From: Hyphomonas sp. TMED17
Lineage (GTDB): Bacteria > Pseudomonadota > Alphaproteobacteria > Caulobacterales > Hyphomonadaceae
Length of the DNA stretch: 64,000 nt
Reading direction: 5' to 3'
NCBI GenBank assembly: GCA_002172915.1
Contig: NHBW01000006.1
Coordinates: 569,210-633,209, forward strand
A program made the position numbers and the translations under genes. This document shows, in pieces, positions 45,785 through 53,655 of the stretch (position 1 is the first letter of the stretch; every line of letters begins with the position of its first letter). Below the pieces are notes generated by a model. The model was given only the letters and a program-made list of their open reading frames with translations, was not told the origin of the DNA and searched no databases.

Positions 45785-46758
45785 GGTCTGATCTCGTCTT
45801 TGTTTTGGGCTTTGTCGGCCACCCATATTTTAACCGAAAGCCCCTGCTTGAGGGTGTCAGGCGGGGCAAAACCAAGCTGATCGGTTAGGGTCAGACCAGC
45901 CGCCCGGGTCCAGTTGGAGATGTCGCTCTGGCGCATGCCAAGCCAGCGATGGCCCTGCTCCAGCCGAAGGAATTCGTGGTCATGCGGGGCAAAGTCGACA
46001 AGCAGAAGCCGGCCGCCGGGGCGCAGTAGACGGGCGGCTTCGACGAGTGCCGCCTGTGGTTGTTCCAAATAGTGCAGAACCTGATGAAGGATGACCAGAT
46101 CAGCCGCATGATCGTCAAACGGCGTATCTGCAATGTCGCCTTGACGAACTTTTGCATTGGTAATATTTGCAGCCGCCAGATTTGCTCGTGCCACGGTCAA
46201 CATTTGATGCGATGAATCAAGCCCTTCTAATTGTTTGGCGTACGGCGCAAAAATTGACAGCATTCTGGCTGTGCCCGTACCGAGATCGATGATCCGGTTG
46301 AATTGCTGCCCTTTCACAACGCTTAGCAGCGCGGCTTCTATTGATTCATTTGATGAATGCAGCAGGCGCAGCTGATCCCAGTCCTCAGCGATGCTCGCAA
46401 AGTGCAGCTCAGCGGCCTCTGCCCGCTGGGCCCGCACATGCTTAAGCGCCTTGATATCGGTGACCATGTCGTGACTGTCCTGATCGATTTCGTTGATAAT
46501 GCTTTCGAATAAACGTCCGGCTGCACCATCTCGAACAAGTCGATAAAATACCCAGGAGCCTTCCGGCAGGCGTTCGACCAGACCAGCCATGTTAAGCGTT
46601 TTCAAATGATGCGACAGGCGCGGCTGGCTTTGATTAAGTATTTGGACGAACTCCCCGACCGACAAATCTCCATGCCGCAGCAGGGCGAGTATCCGCAGGC
46701 GGGTCGGTTCGCCAATGGCACGCAAGGCGTCTAGGACATGGAAGGATCCAAAGCTCAT
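45781..46758 (-). CDS. ArsR-family regulator fused to a SAM-binding methyltransferase domain (SahR-like)
   Basis: A 325-residue two-domain protein. Residues about 10-90 are an ArsR winged helix (LRAIGEPTRLRILALLRHG, then QPRLSHHLKTLNMAGLVERLPEG as recognition helix and wing). About 145-310 is a class I methyltransferase fold (IIDLGTGTARMLSIFAP, VRQGDIADTPF and HEFLRLEQGHRWLG). The metal-binding cysteines of ArsR are absent. SahR is an ArsR-family regulator of methionine and SAH metabolism known in Proteobacteria; here the fused SAM/SAH-binding domain suggests direct sensing. It heads the metF-metH operon and has an inverted repeat directly before its ATG, so it probably controls the whole operon. 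Confidence 0.9.
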   Translation of the reverse strand: MSFGSFHVLDALRAIGEPTRLRILALLRHGDLSVGEFVQILNQSQPRLSHHLKTLNMAGLVERLPEGSWVFYRLVRDGAAGRLFESIINEIDQDSHDMVTDIKALKHVRAQRAEAAELHFASIAEDWDQLRLLHSSNESIEAALLSVVKGQQFNRIIDLGTGTARMLSIFAPYAKQLEGLDSSHQMLTVARANLAAANITNAKVRQGDIADTPFDDHAADLVILHQVLHYLEQPQAALVEAARLLRPGGRLLLVDFAPHDHEFLRLEQGHRWLGMRQSDISNWTRAAGLTLTDQLGFAPPDTLKQGLSVKIWVADKAQNKDEIRP

Positions 46759-46763
46759 GAGGT

Positions 46764-46785
46764 CATATAAACAATCATTTATATG
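46764..46785 (-). promoter_or_regulatory. Putative operator of the ArsR/SahR-like regulator
   Basis: Perfect inverted repeat CATATAAA-N6-TTTATATG. It ends 5 bases before the regulator start codon, so transcription probably begins inside or just after it and the mRNA would be nearly leaderless. No clear ribosome site fits between the repeat and the ATG. Confidence 0.75.
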
Positions 46786-46906
46786 TTTTCAACACTGAAA
46801 ATGTGACCTTAAAGCAACGATTCCCCGTTTTGGTTTCATTCGGAAAAGGTTTGATTGAAAGATTTCAGACACTGCGTCATATCGTTACAAGGCTGGAGGT
46901 TTATTT

Positions 46907-47665
46907 ATGATGACTCGTTTTCTTTTAGGCTGTGTGTGTTTCTGTCTGGCAGGGTGTGCGAGCTCCGGATCTTATCGCGCAGAACGGGCCGAAGACCCCT
47001 ATGAAGGCTGGAATCGAGGCGTATACGCGTTCAATGAAGGTGTTGATGCGGCAATCTTGTCACCGGTTGCAAGAGGCTATCGTGCGGTCACGAACAAGCC
47101 GATTCGAAATGGTGTCTCCAACTTCCTGAACAATCTGGGACAGCCGGTCGTTTTCCTGAACTCTGCGCTTCAAGGCAAACCCGAAGCCGCGGCGGATACA
47201 TTTGGCCGGTTTGTGATCAACTCAACAATAGGCGTCGCCGGTCTGTTTGACCCGGCGACCGCATTTGGCATTGAAGAACATGATGAAGACTTCGGTCAGA
47301 CCCTGGGGCATTGGGGGGTTCAGCCCGGACCCTTCCTGATGTTGCCTCTTGCGGGACCAAGCAATGTCAGGGATTTGGTCGGCTTCGGCGTTGATGCTGC
47401 CCTTGATCCACTGAATAGTAACGATTTTGAAGGCGATACCGAATTTCGAATCTCACGCGGGGCGCTTGGTGCGGTGTCAGCACGCGAGCGGCTTGATGAA
47501 AGTATTGAGCTCCTGCGCGAGCAGCCAGAACCCTATATCGCTTTACGCCGTAATTATGGGCAATCACGTGCGGCGGCTATCCGTGATGGCCAGGAGGCTG
47601 AGGACCCATTCGCTGATCTTCCGGATTTCGACGATGGTGATTTTTTTGATGATGCAGACTGGTAG
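46907..47665 (+). CDS. mlaA: MlaA (VacJ) outer-membrane lipoprotein
   Basis: A 252-residue lipoprotein that, with porin, removes phospholipid from the outer leaflet for the Mla pathway. Lipobox CFCLAGCASS (Cys about 17), DPYEGWNRGVYAFNEGVDAAI, PIRNGVSNFLNNLGQPVVFLN, FVINSTIGVAGLFDPATAFG and the TLGHWGVQPGPFLMLPLAGPS segment are all VacJ hallmarks. The C-terminus is acidic. It is 11 bases upstream of mlaC, with which it is cotranscribed. The rest of the Mla ABC transporter is not in the window. Confidence 0.95.
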   Translation: MMTRFLLGCVCFCLAGCASSGSYRAERAEDPYEGWNRGVYAFNEGVDAAILSPVARGYRAVTNKPIRNGVSNFLNNLGQPVVFLNSALQGKPEAAADTFGRFVINSTIGVAGLFDPATAFGIEEHDEDFGQTLGHWGVQPGPFLMLPLAGPSNVRDLVGFGVDAALDPLNSNDFEGDTEFRISRGALGAVSARERLDESIELLREQPEPYIALRRNYGQSRAAAIRDGQEAEDPFADLPDFDDGDFFDDADW

Positions 47666-47676
47666 TTAAGATTAGA

Positions 47677-48294
47677 ATGATGAAATTTCCGATTACATTT
47701 ATCGCGCTTGCGCTGGCTATAATTGTTCAACCGACCGCATCTGCGGATGCAATTACCGAAGCCTATGTGCAAGAAAACGCGAATGACGTCTTAAATTCCT
47801 TGAATAATCCCGAGCTGTCGCCGGCAGAGCGGCGCCTCGCTTTTCAAGAATATATGGATCAGTTTGCAAATATTAACGCTGTGGCTCGGTTCGTCGTTGG
47901 CAAGTATTCACGACGATTTAGTGATCAGGAAATGCTGGAATATCAGGATGCGTTTCGTGATTATGCGCTGACCGTTTATGAAAATTATTTCGATGAATAT
48001 AAGGGCCAGAGCGTTTTTGTCAGCGGCTCGACTGACCGAAATGCCAGGGACTCGATTGTCGACACGACGATTCTGAGCAGCGACGGTCGGGAAATGTATG
48101 TTCGCTGGCGGGTCCTGAAGCGCGGTGACAAGTATCAGGTCGTCGATGTTGCCCTGAATACGGACGGGAACGTGATCTGGCTCGCTATTGAACAGCAGGC
48201 CCAATTCCTTTCCATTCTTGACCGTTCAAACGGGTCGGCACAGGATCTCGTGGCCAAGATCCGCGATATGACGGCTGATATCAGAGGCTCCTAA
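47677..48294 (+). CDS. mlaC: MlaC periplasmic phospholipid-binding protein
   Basis: A 205-residue soluble periplasmic protein that shuttles phospholipid between MlaA and the inner-membrane MlaFEDB complex. A signal peptide ending at about residue 23 (QPTASADA), then the Ttg2D/MlaC fold: INAVARFVVGKYSRRFSDQEMLEYQDAFRDYALTVYENYF and the strands EMYVRWRVLKRGDKYQVVDVAL and GNVIWLAIEQQAQFLSIL. Directly downstream of mlaA on the same strand. Confidence 0.93.
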   Translation: MMKFPITFIALALAIIVQPTASADAITEAYVQENANDVLNSLNNPELSPAERRLAFQEYMDQFANINAVARFVVGKYSRRFSDQEMLEYQDAFRDYALTVYENYFDEYKGQSVFVSGSTDRNARDSIVDTTILSSDGREMYVRWRVLKRGDKYQVVDVALNTDGNVIWLAIEQQAQFLSILDRSNGSAQDLVAKIRDMTADIRGS

Positions 48295-48304
48295 TCACGG
48301 CTTC

Positions 48305-48381
48305 AGCCCGCGTTCTCGTTGCGCTGAATAATATCCGGCGCAACGGCGCGTCTGCGCGTTCAGTCTGCAGGCTGACGGGCT
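48305..48381. other. Multi-hairpin spacer between mlaC and the carboxylase gene
   Basis: Outer stem AGCCCG (48305-48310) with CGGGCT (48376-48381) encloses GTTGCGC/GCGCAAC (48318-48324, 48338-48344), a short GCGC/GCGC hairpin, and TCAG/CTGA. The fold is about 77 bases long but has no tRNA consensus, so it is not a tRNA. It sits between convergent genes and touches the carboxylase stop; termination is the simplest role. Confidence 0.4.
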
Positions 48382-51300
48382 ACCACGTGTCGATGTTTGG
48401 TCGTTTCTTGTGATGGCGTGCCGGCGGCACCGGAAGAGCCCTGAGGGTTTGTAAAAGGCGGTTGCGGGTCTCTGCCGGATCGATCACATCGTCGAGCTCG
48501 AAATGCGAGGCCATATTAATCGCTTTCCCGCGCTCGTAACTCTTTGCAACTTTCTGCTCGTAGAGCTTCTGGCGTTCGGCGAGGTCGTCGATTGCTTCAA
48601 GCTCTTTTCTGAAACCCAGCTTCACAGCACCTTCCAGCCCCATGCCGCCAAACTCGCCAGTTGGCCAGGTTACCATCAGTACGGGCGACCTGAAGCTGCC
48701 GCCGGCCATGGCCTGCGCGCCGAGTCCGTAGCCTTTGCGAATAACAACGCTAAGCAGCGGTGTCGTTATATTAGCTCCGATGACCATGAGCCGGGACGCG
48801 TGACGGATCAGAGCGGTCTTCTCGATTTCCGGGCCAACCATAATGCCGGGGCAGTCGATCAAACTTAAGATCGGTAAATCATAAGCATCACACAATTGCA
48901 TGAACCGGGCCGCCTTGTCCGCCCCGGGCGTATCGATTGCGCCTGACAAGTGTTCCGGATTGTTCGCGATGATCCCGACCGGCCGGCCCTCGATACGGGC
49001 AAGCATTGTCATAATGCCGGGCGCCCAACCCGCCCGCAATTCAAGGCATGAATCGAGATCTGCAATACCGGCAATAACCTCTCGCATATCATATAATCGC
49101 AGACGGTTTTCGGGCACCATGAATCTTAATGCCCGCGGATCCGGTGCGGTCCAGTCTGATACTGGACCTTGAAAATATGACAGATACATCTTCGCAGCAG
49201 CAACGGCGTCCTGCTCGTTCTTAACGGCAATATCGACGACGCCATTGGGCACTTGAACATCAATTGGTCCGACTTCGTCAGGACTAAACACACCAAGGCC
49301 ACCGCCCTCAATCATGGCGGGTCCGCCGACACCAATATTGGAATCTTCGGTCGCTATAATAACATCACAGCAGCCAAGCAGGACGGCATTGCCGGCAAAG
49401 CAGCGACCGTTGACAATACCAATAGTCGGGACAAGGCCGGACAATCGCGCAAAATAGTAAAAGGCCAGGCAGTCAAGCCCGGCAACGCCAGTGACGTCGG
49501 TGTCACCTGGTCGACCACCGCCGCCCTCGGCAAATAGGATTGTCGGCAGTTTCTGCTGTTCGGCGATCTCGAACATCCGGTCTTTCTTGTAATGGTTGAG
49601 TGCTCCTTGCGTGCCGGCAAGCACCATATAGTCATAGCTCATGGCCATAATGCGCGAGCGGTCATCGGGAAACTTGTCACCATTGACGTGTCCCAGGCCA
49701 CAGATCATCCCGTCGCCAGTGGTGTTCCGGATTAGATCGTCCATGCTGCGGCGGCTTCGCTGGGCCGCCAGAACTACCGAGCCGTACTCGATAAAGCTTC
49801 CTTCATCGCACAGATCGGCAATGTTCTCGCGGGCCGTGCGGTGGCCTCTGCCGTGCCGTTTGGCGACCGCCTCGGGGCGGTTTTCGTCATGACTTGCGGA
49901 TATTCTGTCGAGGGCTTCCCGCAGGTCCGGACGAATATAATCGAGATCGATATTTTCGGCTTCGCCGGCGTCATCGGCATCCACGTCCTGTAGTCTGACG
50001 ATAGCGAGGTCCTGGCCTTCGAGCACGGTCTCACCCGGTTCGACCTGGAGCGATGTTAAAATGCCGGCAATGTCGGCGCGAACCTCATGCTCCATTTTCA
50101 TTGATTCGATGACCGCAATAATCTTGCCTGGCCAGACGTCGTCGCCGACTGCGCTATCAAGACTGACAAGCGTGCCGGTTATCCGGCTCGGGACGCTTGC
50201 ATGGCCTTCCGGTATGTCGGTGATGGCTTGCATCATTGAGGCTTGCGGGGCGGTTGTACGATTATGTTTGGCCGTTGTGCTCAATACAGCCAGCGGGTCG
50301 GTTTTCTGGCTTGCTGCAGCCGCTTCGGCGAAGGCTGCAAGGTTGTGGTCAACAAATCCAGTGTGAACTTGATACTGGCGGAGCCGTTCATCTTTGAGCA
50401 GCGCTGTAAGAAATGCGATATTTGTCGGAATACCGGCAATGTCAAAAGTGTCGAGCGACCGCTGTAGCCGGGCCAGTGATTGTTCGAAACGGCCACTCGG
50501 GACGTGGGCGATGACTTTTGCAATCAGCGGGTCGAAAGCCGGCGAAACTGTCAGACCGGCATAGCCGCAGCTATCAACCCTTATGCCCGGTTGTGCAGGT
50601 GGCAGAAATCGCTCCAACGTGCCGACGCCGGGCTGTATACCGCCGTCGGTATCGATTTTTTCGGCATATATACGCGCTTGAATAGCGTAACCATTTGGCC
50701 CCGGGATACGGGTCTGCTCAAGGCCGAGGGCTTCCAGGGTCTGACCGTCCGCAATTGCAAATTGTAGTTTCACCAGATCCAGTCCGAGCACTGTTTCGGT
50801 GACGGTATGCTCGACTTGCAGCCGAGCATTCCCCTCAAGAAAAAAGATGTCTTGCGTATCAGCCTGAACGAGAAACTCGAAGGTTCCGACGCCACGATAC
50901 ATTTCGCTGGCAGCCATTTTGACGGCGAAGTCGCAAATCGAGAGACGGGTTTCAGGATTGAGGTAAGGACTTGGTGCTATTTCGATAATTTTCTGATGGC
51001 GCCGTTGTAGGCTGCAATCACGGTCCCAGAGATGGCTGACGCCGCCATGACCATCGCCAATAATCTGCACTTCAATATGACGGGCATTATGCAGGTAGCG
51101 TTCCGCATACAGGCCGTCATCACCAAATGCCGCGGCTGCTTCCGAGCCGGCGCGCGCAAAGGCGTTTTCGAGCTCGCTCGCCTCATTGACGATCCGGACA
51201 CCACGGCCGCCGCCACCCGAAATGGCTTTTAGCATCATCGACTGTCCCGACGCGAGTGTGTCGAAGGCTGCTTTCGCAGCATCGAAATCAAGTCGATCGC

Positions 51301-51697
51301 GTCGTAATGACAGTGTCGCCGCCCCGACTTGTTCGGCCAGTTCAAGCGCCTGTGTTTTGGTACCAAACCGTTCCAGTGTTTCTGGTGTCGGCCCGATAAA
51401 TATGAGACCTGCAGTTTCGACAGCACGGGCGAAGGCTGCATTCTCGCTTAGAAAGCCATATCCCGGATGTATCGCGTCGGCTTTCGCCGCAAGAGCCGCC
51501 GCTATGATCGCAGGAATATCCAAATAGGCTTTTGTGCCATGGGCGGGCAGTGTCGTGACCTCGTCAACGACGGCACAATGCAAGGATGCTGTGTCATCCT
51601 GCGCACAGATGCCGATCGTGGTCAGGGCGTATTCTGACGCCGAGTGGGCAATTCTAATGGCAATTTCGCCGCGATTGGCGATCAGTAGGCGCTTCAT
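48380..51697 (-). CDS. Single-chain acyl-CoA carboxylase (biotin carboxylase, BCCP, carboxyltransferase)
   Basis: An 1105-residue fusion that carries all three functions of a biotin-dependent acyl-CoA carboxylase. Biotin carboxylase is first: KRLLIANRGEIAIRIAHSA, the ATP loop AISGGGGRGVRIV, and FLEGNARLQVEHTVTE (about 1-450). A biotinyl domain follows with ESMKMEHEV, Lys being the biotin site, then both halves of the carboxyltransferase (crotonase-like; SFIEYGSVVLA to the C-terminal GEFGGMGLEGAVKLGF). The start is coupled by ATGA to the acyl-CoA synthetase stop, so the ligase product is the likely substrate. The exact acyl chain is unknown. Confidence 0.92.
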   Translation of the reverse strand: MKRLLIANRGEIAIRIAHSASEYALTTIGICAQDDTASLHCAVVDEVTTLPAHGTKAYLDIPAIIAAALAAKADAIHPGYGFLSENAAFARAVETAGLIFIGPTPETLERFGTKTQALELAEQVGAATLSLRRDRLDFDAAKAAFDTLASGQSMMLKAISGGGGRGVRIVNEASELENAFARAGSEAAAAFGDDGLYAERYLHNARHIEVQIIGDGHGGVSHLWDRDCSLQRRHQKIIEIAPSPYLNPETRLSICDFAVKMAASEMYRGVGTFEFLVQADTQDIFFLEGNARLQVEHTVTETVLGLDLVKLQFAIADGQTLEALGLEQTRIPGPNGYAIQARIYAEKIDTDGGIQPGVGTLERFLPPAQPGIRVDSCGYAGLTVSPAFDPLIAKVIAHVPSGRFEQSLARLQRSLDTFDIAGIPTNIAFLTALLKDERLRQYQVHTGFVDHNLAAFAEAAAASQKTDPLAVLSTTAKHNRTTAPQASMMQAITDIPEGHASVPSRITGTLVSLDSAVGDDVWPGKIIAVIESMKMEHEVRADIAGILTSLQVEPGETVLEGQDLAIVRLQDVDADDAGEAENIDLDYIRPDLREALDRISASHDENRPEAVAKRHGRGHRTARENIADLCDEGSFIEYGSVVLAAQRSRRSMDDLIRNTTGDGMICGLGHVNGDKFPDDRSRIMAMSYDYMVLAGTQGALNHYKKDRMFEIAEQQKLPTILFAEGGGGRPGDTDVTGVAGLDCLAFYYFARLSGLVPTIGIVNGRCFAGNAVLLGCCDVIIATEDSNIGVGGPAMIEGGGLGVFSPDEVGPIDVQVPNGVVDIAVKNEQDAVAAAKMYLSYFQGPVSDWTAPDPRALRFMVPENRLRLYDMREVIAGIADLDSCLELRAGWAPGIMTMLARIEGRPVGIIANNPEHLSGAIDTPGADKAARFMQLCDAYDLPILSLIDCPGIMVGPEIEKTALIRHASRLMVIGANITTPLLSVVIRKGYGLGAQAMAGGSFRSPVLMVTWPTGEFGGMGLEGAVKLGFRKELEAIDDLAERQKLYEQKVAKSYERGKAINMASHFELDDVIDPAETRNRLLQTLRALPVPPARHHKKRPNIDTW

Positions 51698-53319
51698 TCC
51701 GACAGCCCTAAGCTTGTAAGCGCAAAGGCCCGGATAGATTTATAATCGGCTTTGCCGTTCGGCGCCCGCTCGAGAGATGACTTGGTCAGAATGTGCTTGG
51801 GCGCTTTGTAGCGCGCAATCCGGGTCTGAACGAATTGCTTGAGCGTGTCGCTGTCGACCGGGTTACCCCCGGCAGTTTCGATCACCGCTGTAACAGCCTG
51901 TCCCCATTGTTCATCCGGCACGCCGACGACGAGCGCATCATCAACCAGTTCATGCTCTTTCAGTGCCTCTTCAACCTCTTCGGGATAGATTTTTTCGCCG
52001 CCGGAATTGATGCAATTAGAGCCGCGCCCGAGCAGGGTGAGCGTGCCGTCTTCGGCCACTGTGCACCAGTCGCCCGGGATCGCATAGCGAACGCCATTAA
52101 TCGTTTTGAATGTCGCGTCGGATTTCGCCTGATCCTTATAATAGCCAAGCGGCACAGCGCCGCCCCGGGCGATAAATCCGGGTTCGTCGCTGCCGGGAGC
52201 GATCTCGTCACCATTTTCGTTGAACACTTTGCAATGTTCACCAATCGTGAACTTCGCAGTTTGCAGACCGCCTTCTGCGGTTGTGGTCGACATCCCGAAA
52301 CCGACCGCTTCTGATGCTCCGAAACTGTCCATGAGTGCAACTTGCGGCATGTGCTCGAGCAGGCCGAGCTTGACCTCGCCGCTCCACATCACGCCTGATG
52401 ATGTAATCGACTGGACCGAGCTAAGATCATATTTGTCCGGTTCTTCTGCAAGTGCGTTCAGCATCGGTTTTGCGAATGCGTCCCCGACAATGGCAAGCGC
52501 GGTCACACCATGTTTGGATACGGTTTGCCATAAAGCATGCGGGTCAAACTTTGCCGTATTTTCGAGGGTTATAATCGCACCACCATTCAGAAGAGCACCG
52601 AGGGCGGTGAAGAAGCCTGTTCCGTGCATTAGCGGGCAGGCTGGTAGCTGGCGACCGAACTGGCCGATTTCGTTGACGAAATCCAGATGCTCATCAAGGG
52701 TTTCGGGGGCGCCGCCATAGATCCGTCTTAATCCGTCGAGATTGGCTTCCCGCCAGACCTTATGCGGCCACATGACGCCCTTTGGCATGCCAGTTGTTCC
52801 GCCGGTATAGAGGAACATCAAATCGTCCCCGGACCGTTCAATATCGAGTGCGGTGCCGTCACCGCTGCCGACGAGTTCATCATAATTGAGCGCGAAGTCG
52901 GGCGTATCACTGCCGTCACCACCAATCTCAATCCATGCTTTAACTCCTGGTAACCGGTGACGCACGCGCGCGACGTTTTCTCGGAATTCGACATCATAAA
53001 AGGCTGCGACGGCGTCCGAATTATCGAAAATGTAAACCAGCTCGTCATCGAGATAGCGATAATTTAAATTCACATGTGTCAGGCGAGCTTTGAAGCAGGC
53101 TGCCACTGCTTCCATATATTCTGCTTGATTGCGGAGATAGAAGCCGACTTTGTCACCAGTCTCGGCGCCATGGGCCAAAAGCGCCCGGGCGAGACGGTTG
53201 GACCGGGCCGTCATATCAGTCCAGCTTATTATCCGGTCTCCATGTATCAGCGCCGGCTGTCCCTGATTGTTAAACTCGCCGACCACATCAAGGATATCCC
53301 CAAAGTTCCAGATGCCCAT
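51694..53319 (-). CDS. Acyl-CoA synthetase (AMP-binding, FadD-like)
   Basis: A 541-residue adenylate-forming enzyme. The P-loop core is FLYTGGTTGMPKGVMW, with GSNCINSGGEKIYPEEVEE for the acyl/hinge region and a C-terminal Lys in LERAPNGKADYKSI that closes the adenylation site. It activates a carboxylic acid with ATP and CoA. The group closest to it includes the long-chain and cholesterol-side-chain ligases. It is the upstream partner of the fused carboxylase, to which it is translationally coupled. A glycine-rich promoter region is not evident; the gap to 53655 is upstream of it. Confidence 0.9.
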   Translation of the reverse strand: MGIWNFGDILDVVGEFNNQGQPALIHGDRIISWTDMTARSNRLARALLAHGAETGDKVGFYLRNQAEYMEAVAACFKARLTHVNLNYRYLDDELVYIFDNSDAVAAFYDVEFRENVARVRHRLPGVKAWIEIGGDGSDTPDFALNYDELVGSGDGTALDIERSGDDLMFLYTGGTTGMPKGVMWPHKVWREANLDGLRRIYGGAPETLDEHLDFVNEIGQFGRQLPACPLMHGTGFFTALGALLNGGAIITLENTAKFDPHALWQTVSKHGVTALAIVGDAFAKPMLNALAEEPDKYDLSSVQSITSSGVMWSGEVKLGLLEHMPQVALMDSFGASEAVGFGMSTTTAEGGLQTAKFTIGEHCKVFNENGDEIAPGSDEPGFIARGGAVPLGYYKDQAKSDATFKTINGVRYAIPGDWCTVAEDGTLTLLGRGSNCINSGGEKIYPEEVEEALKEHELVDDALVVGVPDEQWGQAVTAVIETAGGNPVDSDTLKQFVQTRIARYKAPKHILTKSSLERAPNGKADYKSIRAFALTSLGLSE

Positions 53320-53655
53320 GATGTTTCTCCTCTCCTTTAAGCGCGCTTTTCCTAATGGGTTCTTTTGCCCAATGACGCACAGTGATGGTCTGTCCCGAGC
53401 GGTCCTGCTGTCAGTTGAAACACCAACAAATGATGCGTTAAGGGACGTCCCTGTTTAATTGATATCCAGCTGATTTCGGCTAACCCGTAACCGGATGTCT
53501 TGAAACTATATGCAAGATGATCGCGGCGCCAAGGGGTGACCTAAGGATGAGTGCCGGCTGACATTGTGATGCACCGGGTATACGCGTTTGCTTGCCGCCC
53601 GTCCGGTCGGCAGCTTTGCCCCTTTGGAAGGCGGGTACAGTAATTACGGCAATGG
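53320..53655. other. Intergenic stretch, no gene seen
   Basis: About 336 bases between the acyl-CoA synthetase start and the RND gene end. It should hold the promoter of the synthetase-carboxylase operon. The only sharp element is the perfect 12-base palindrome AGGGACGTCCCT at 53441-53452. No frame here has recognisable content. Confidence 0.6.

Noticed and set aside
48305..48381. tRNA gene between mlaC and the carboxylase
   Set aside because: Size and branching fit, but the acceptor, anticodon loop and T-loop consensus are missing.
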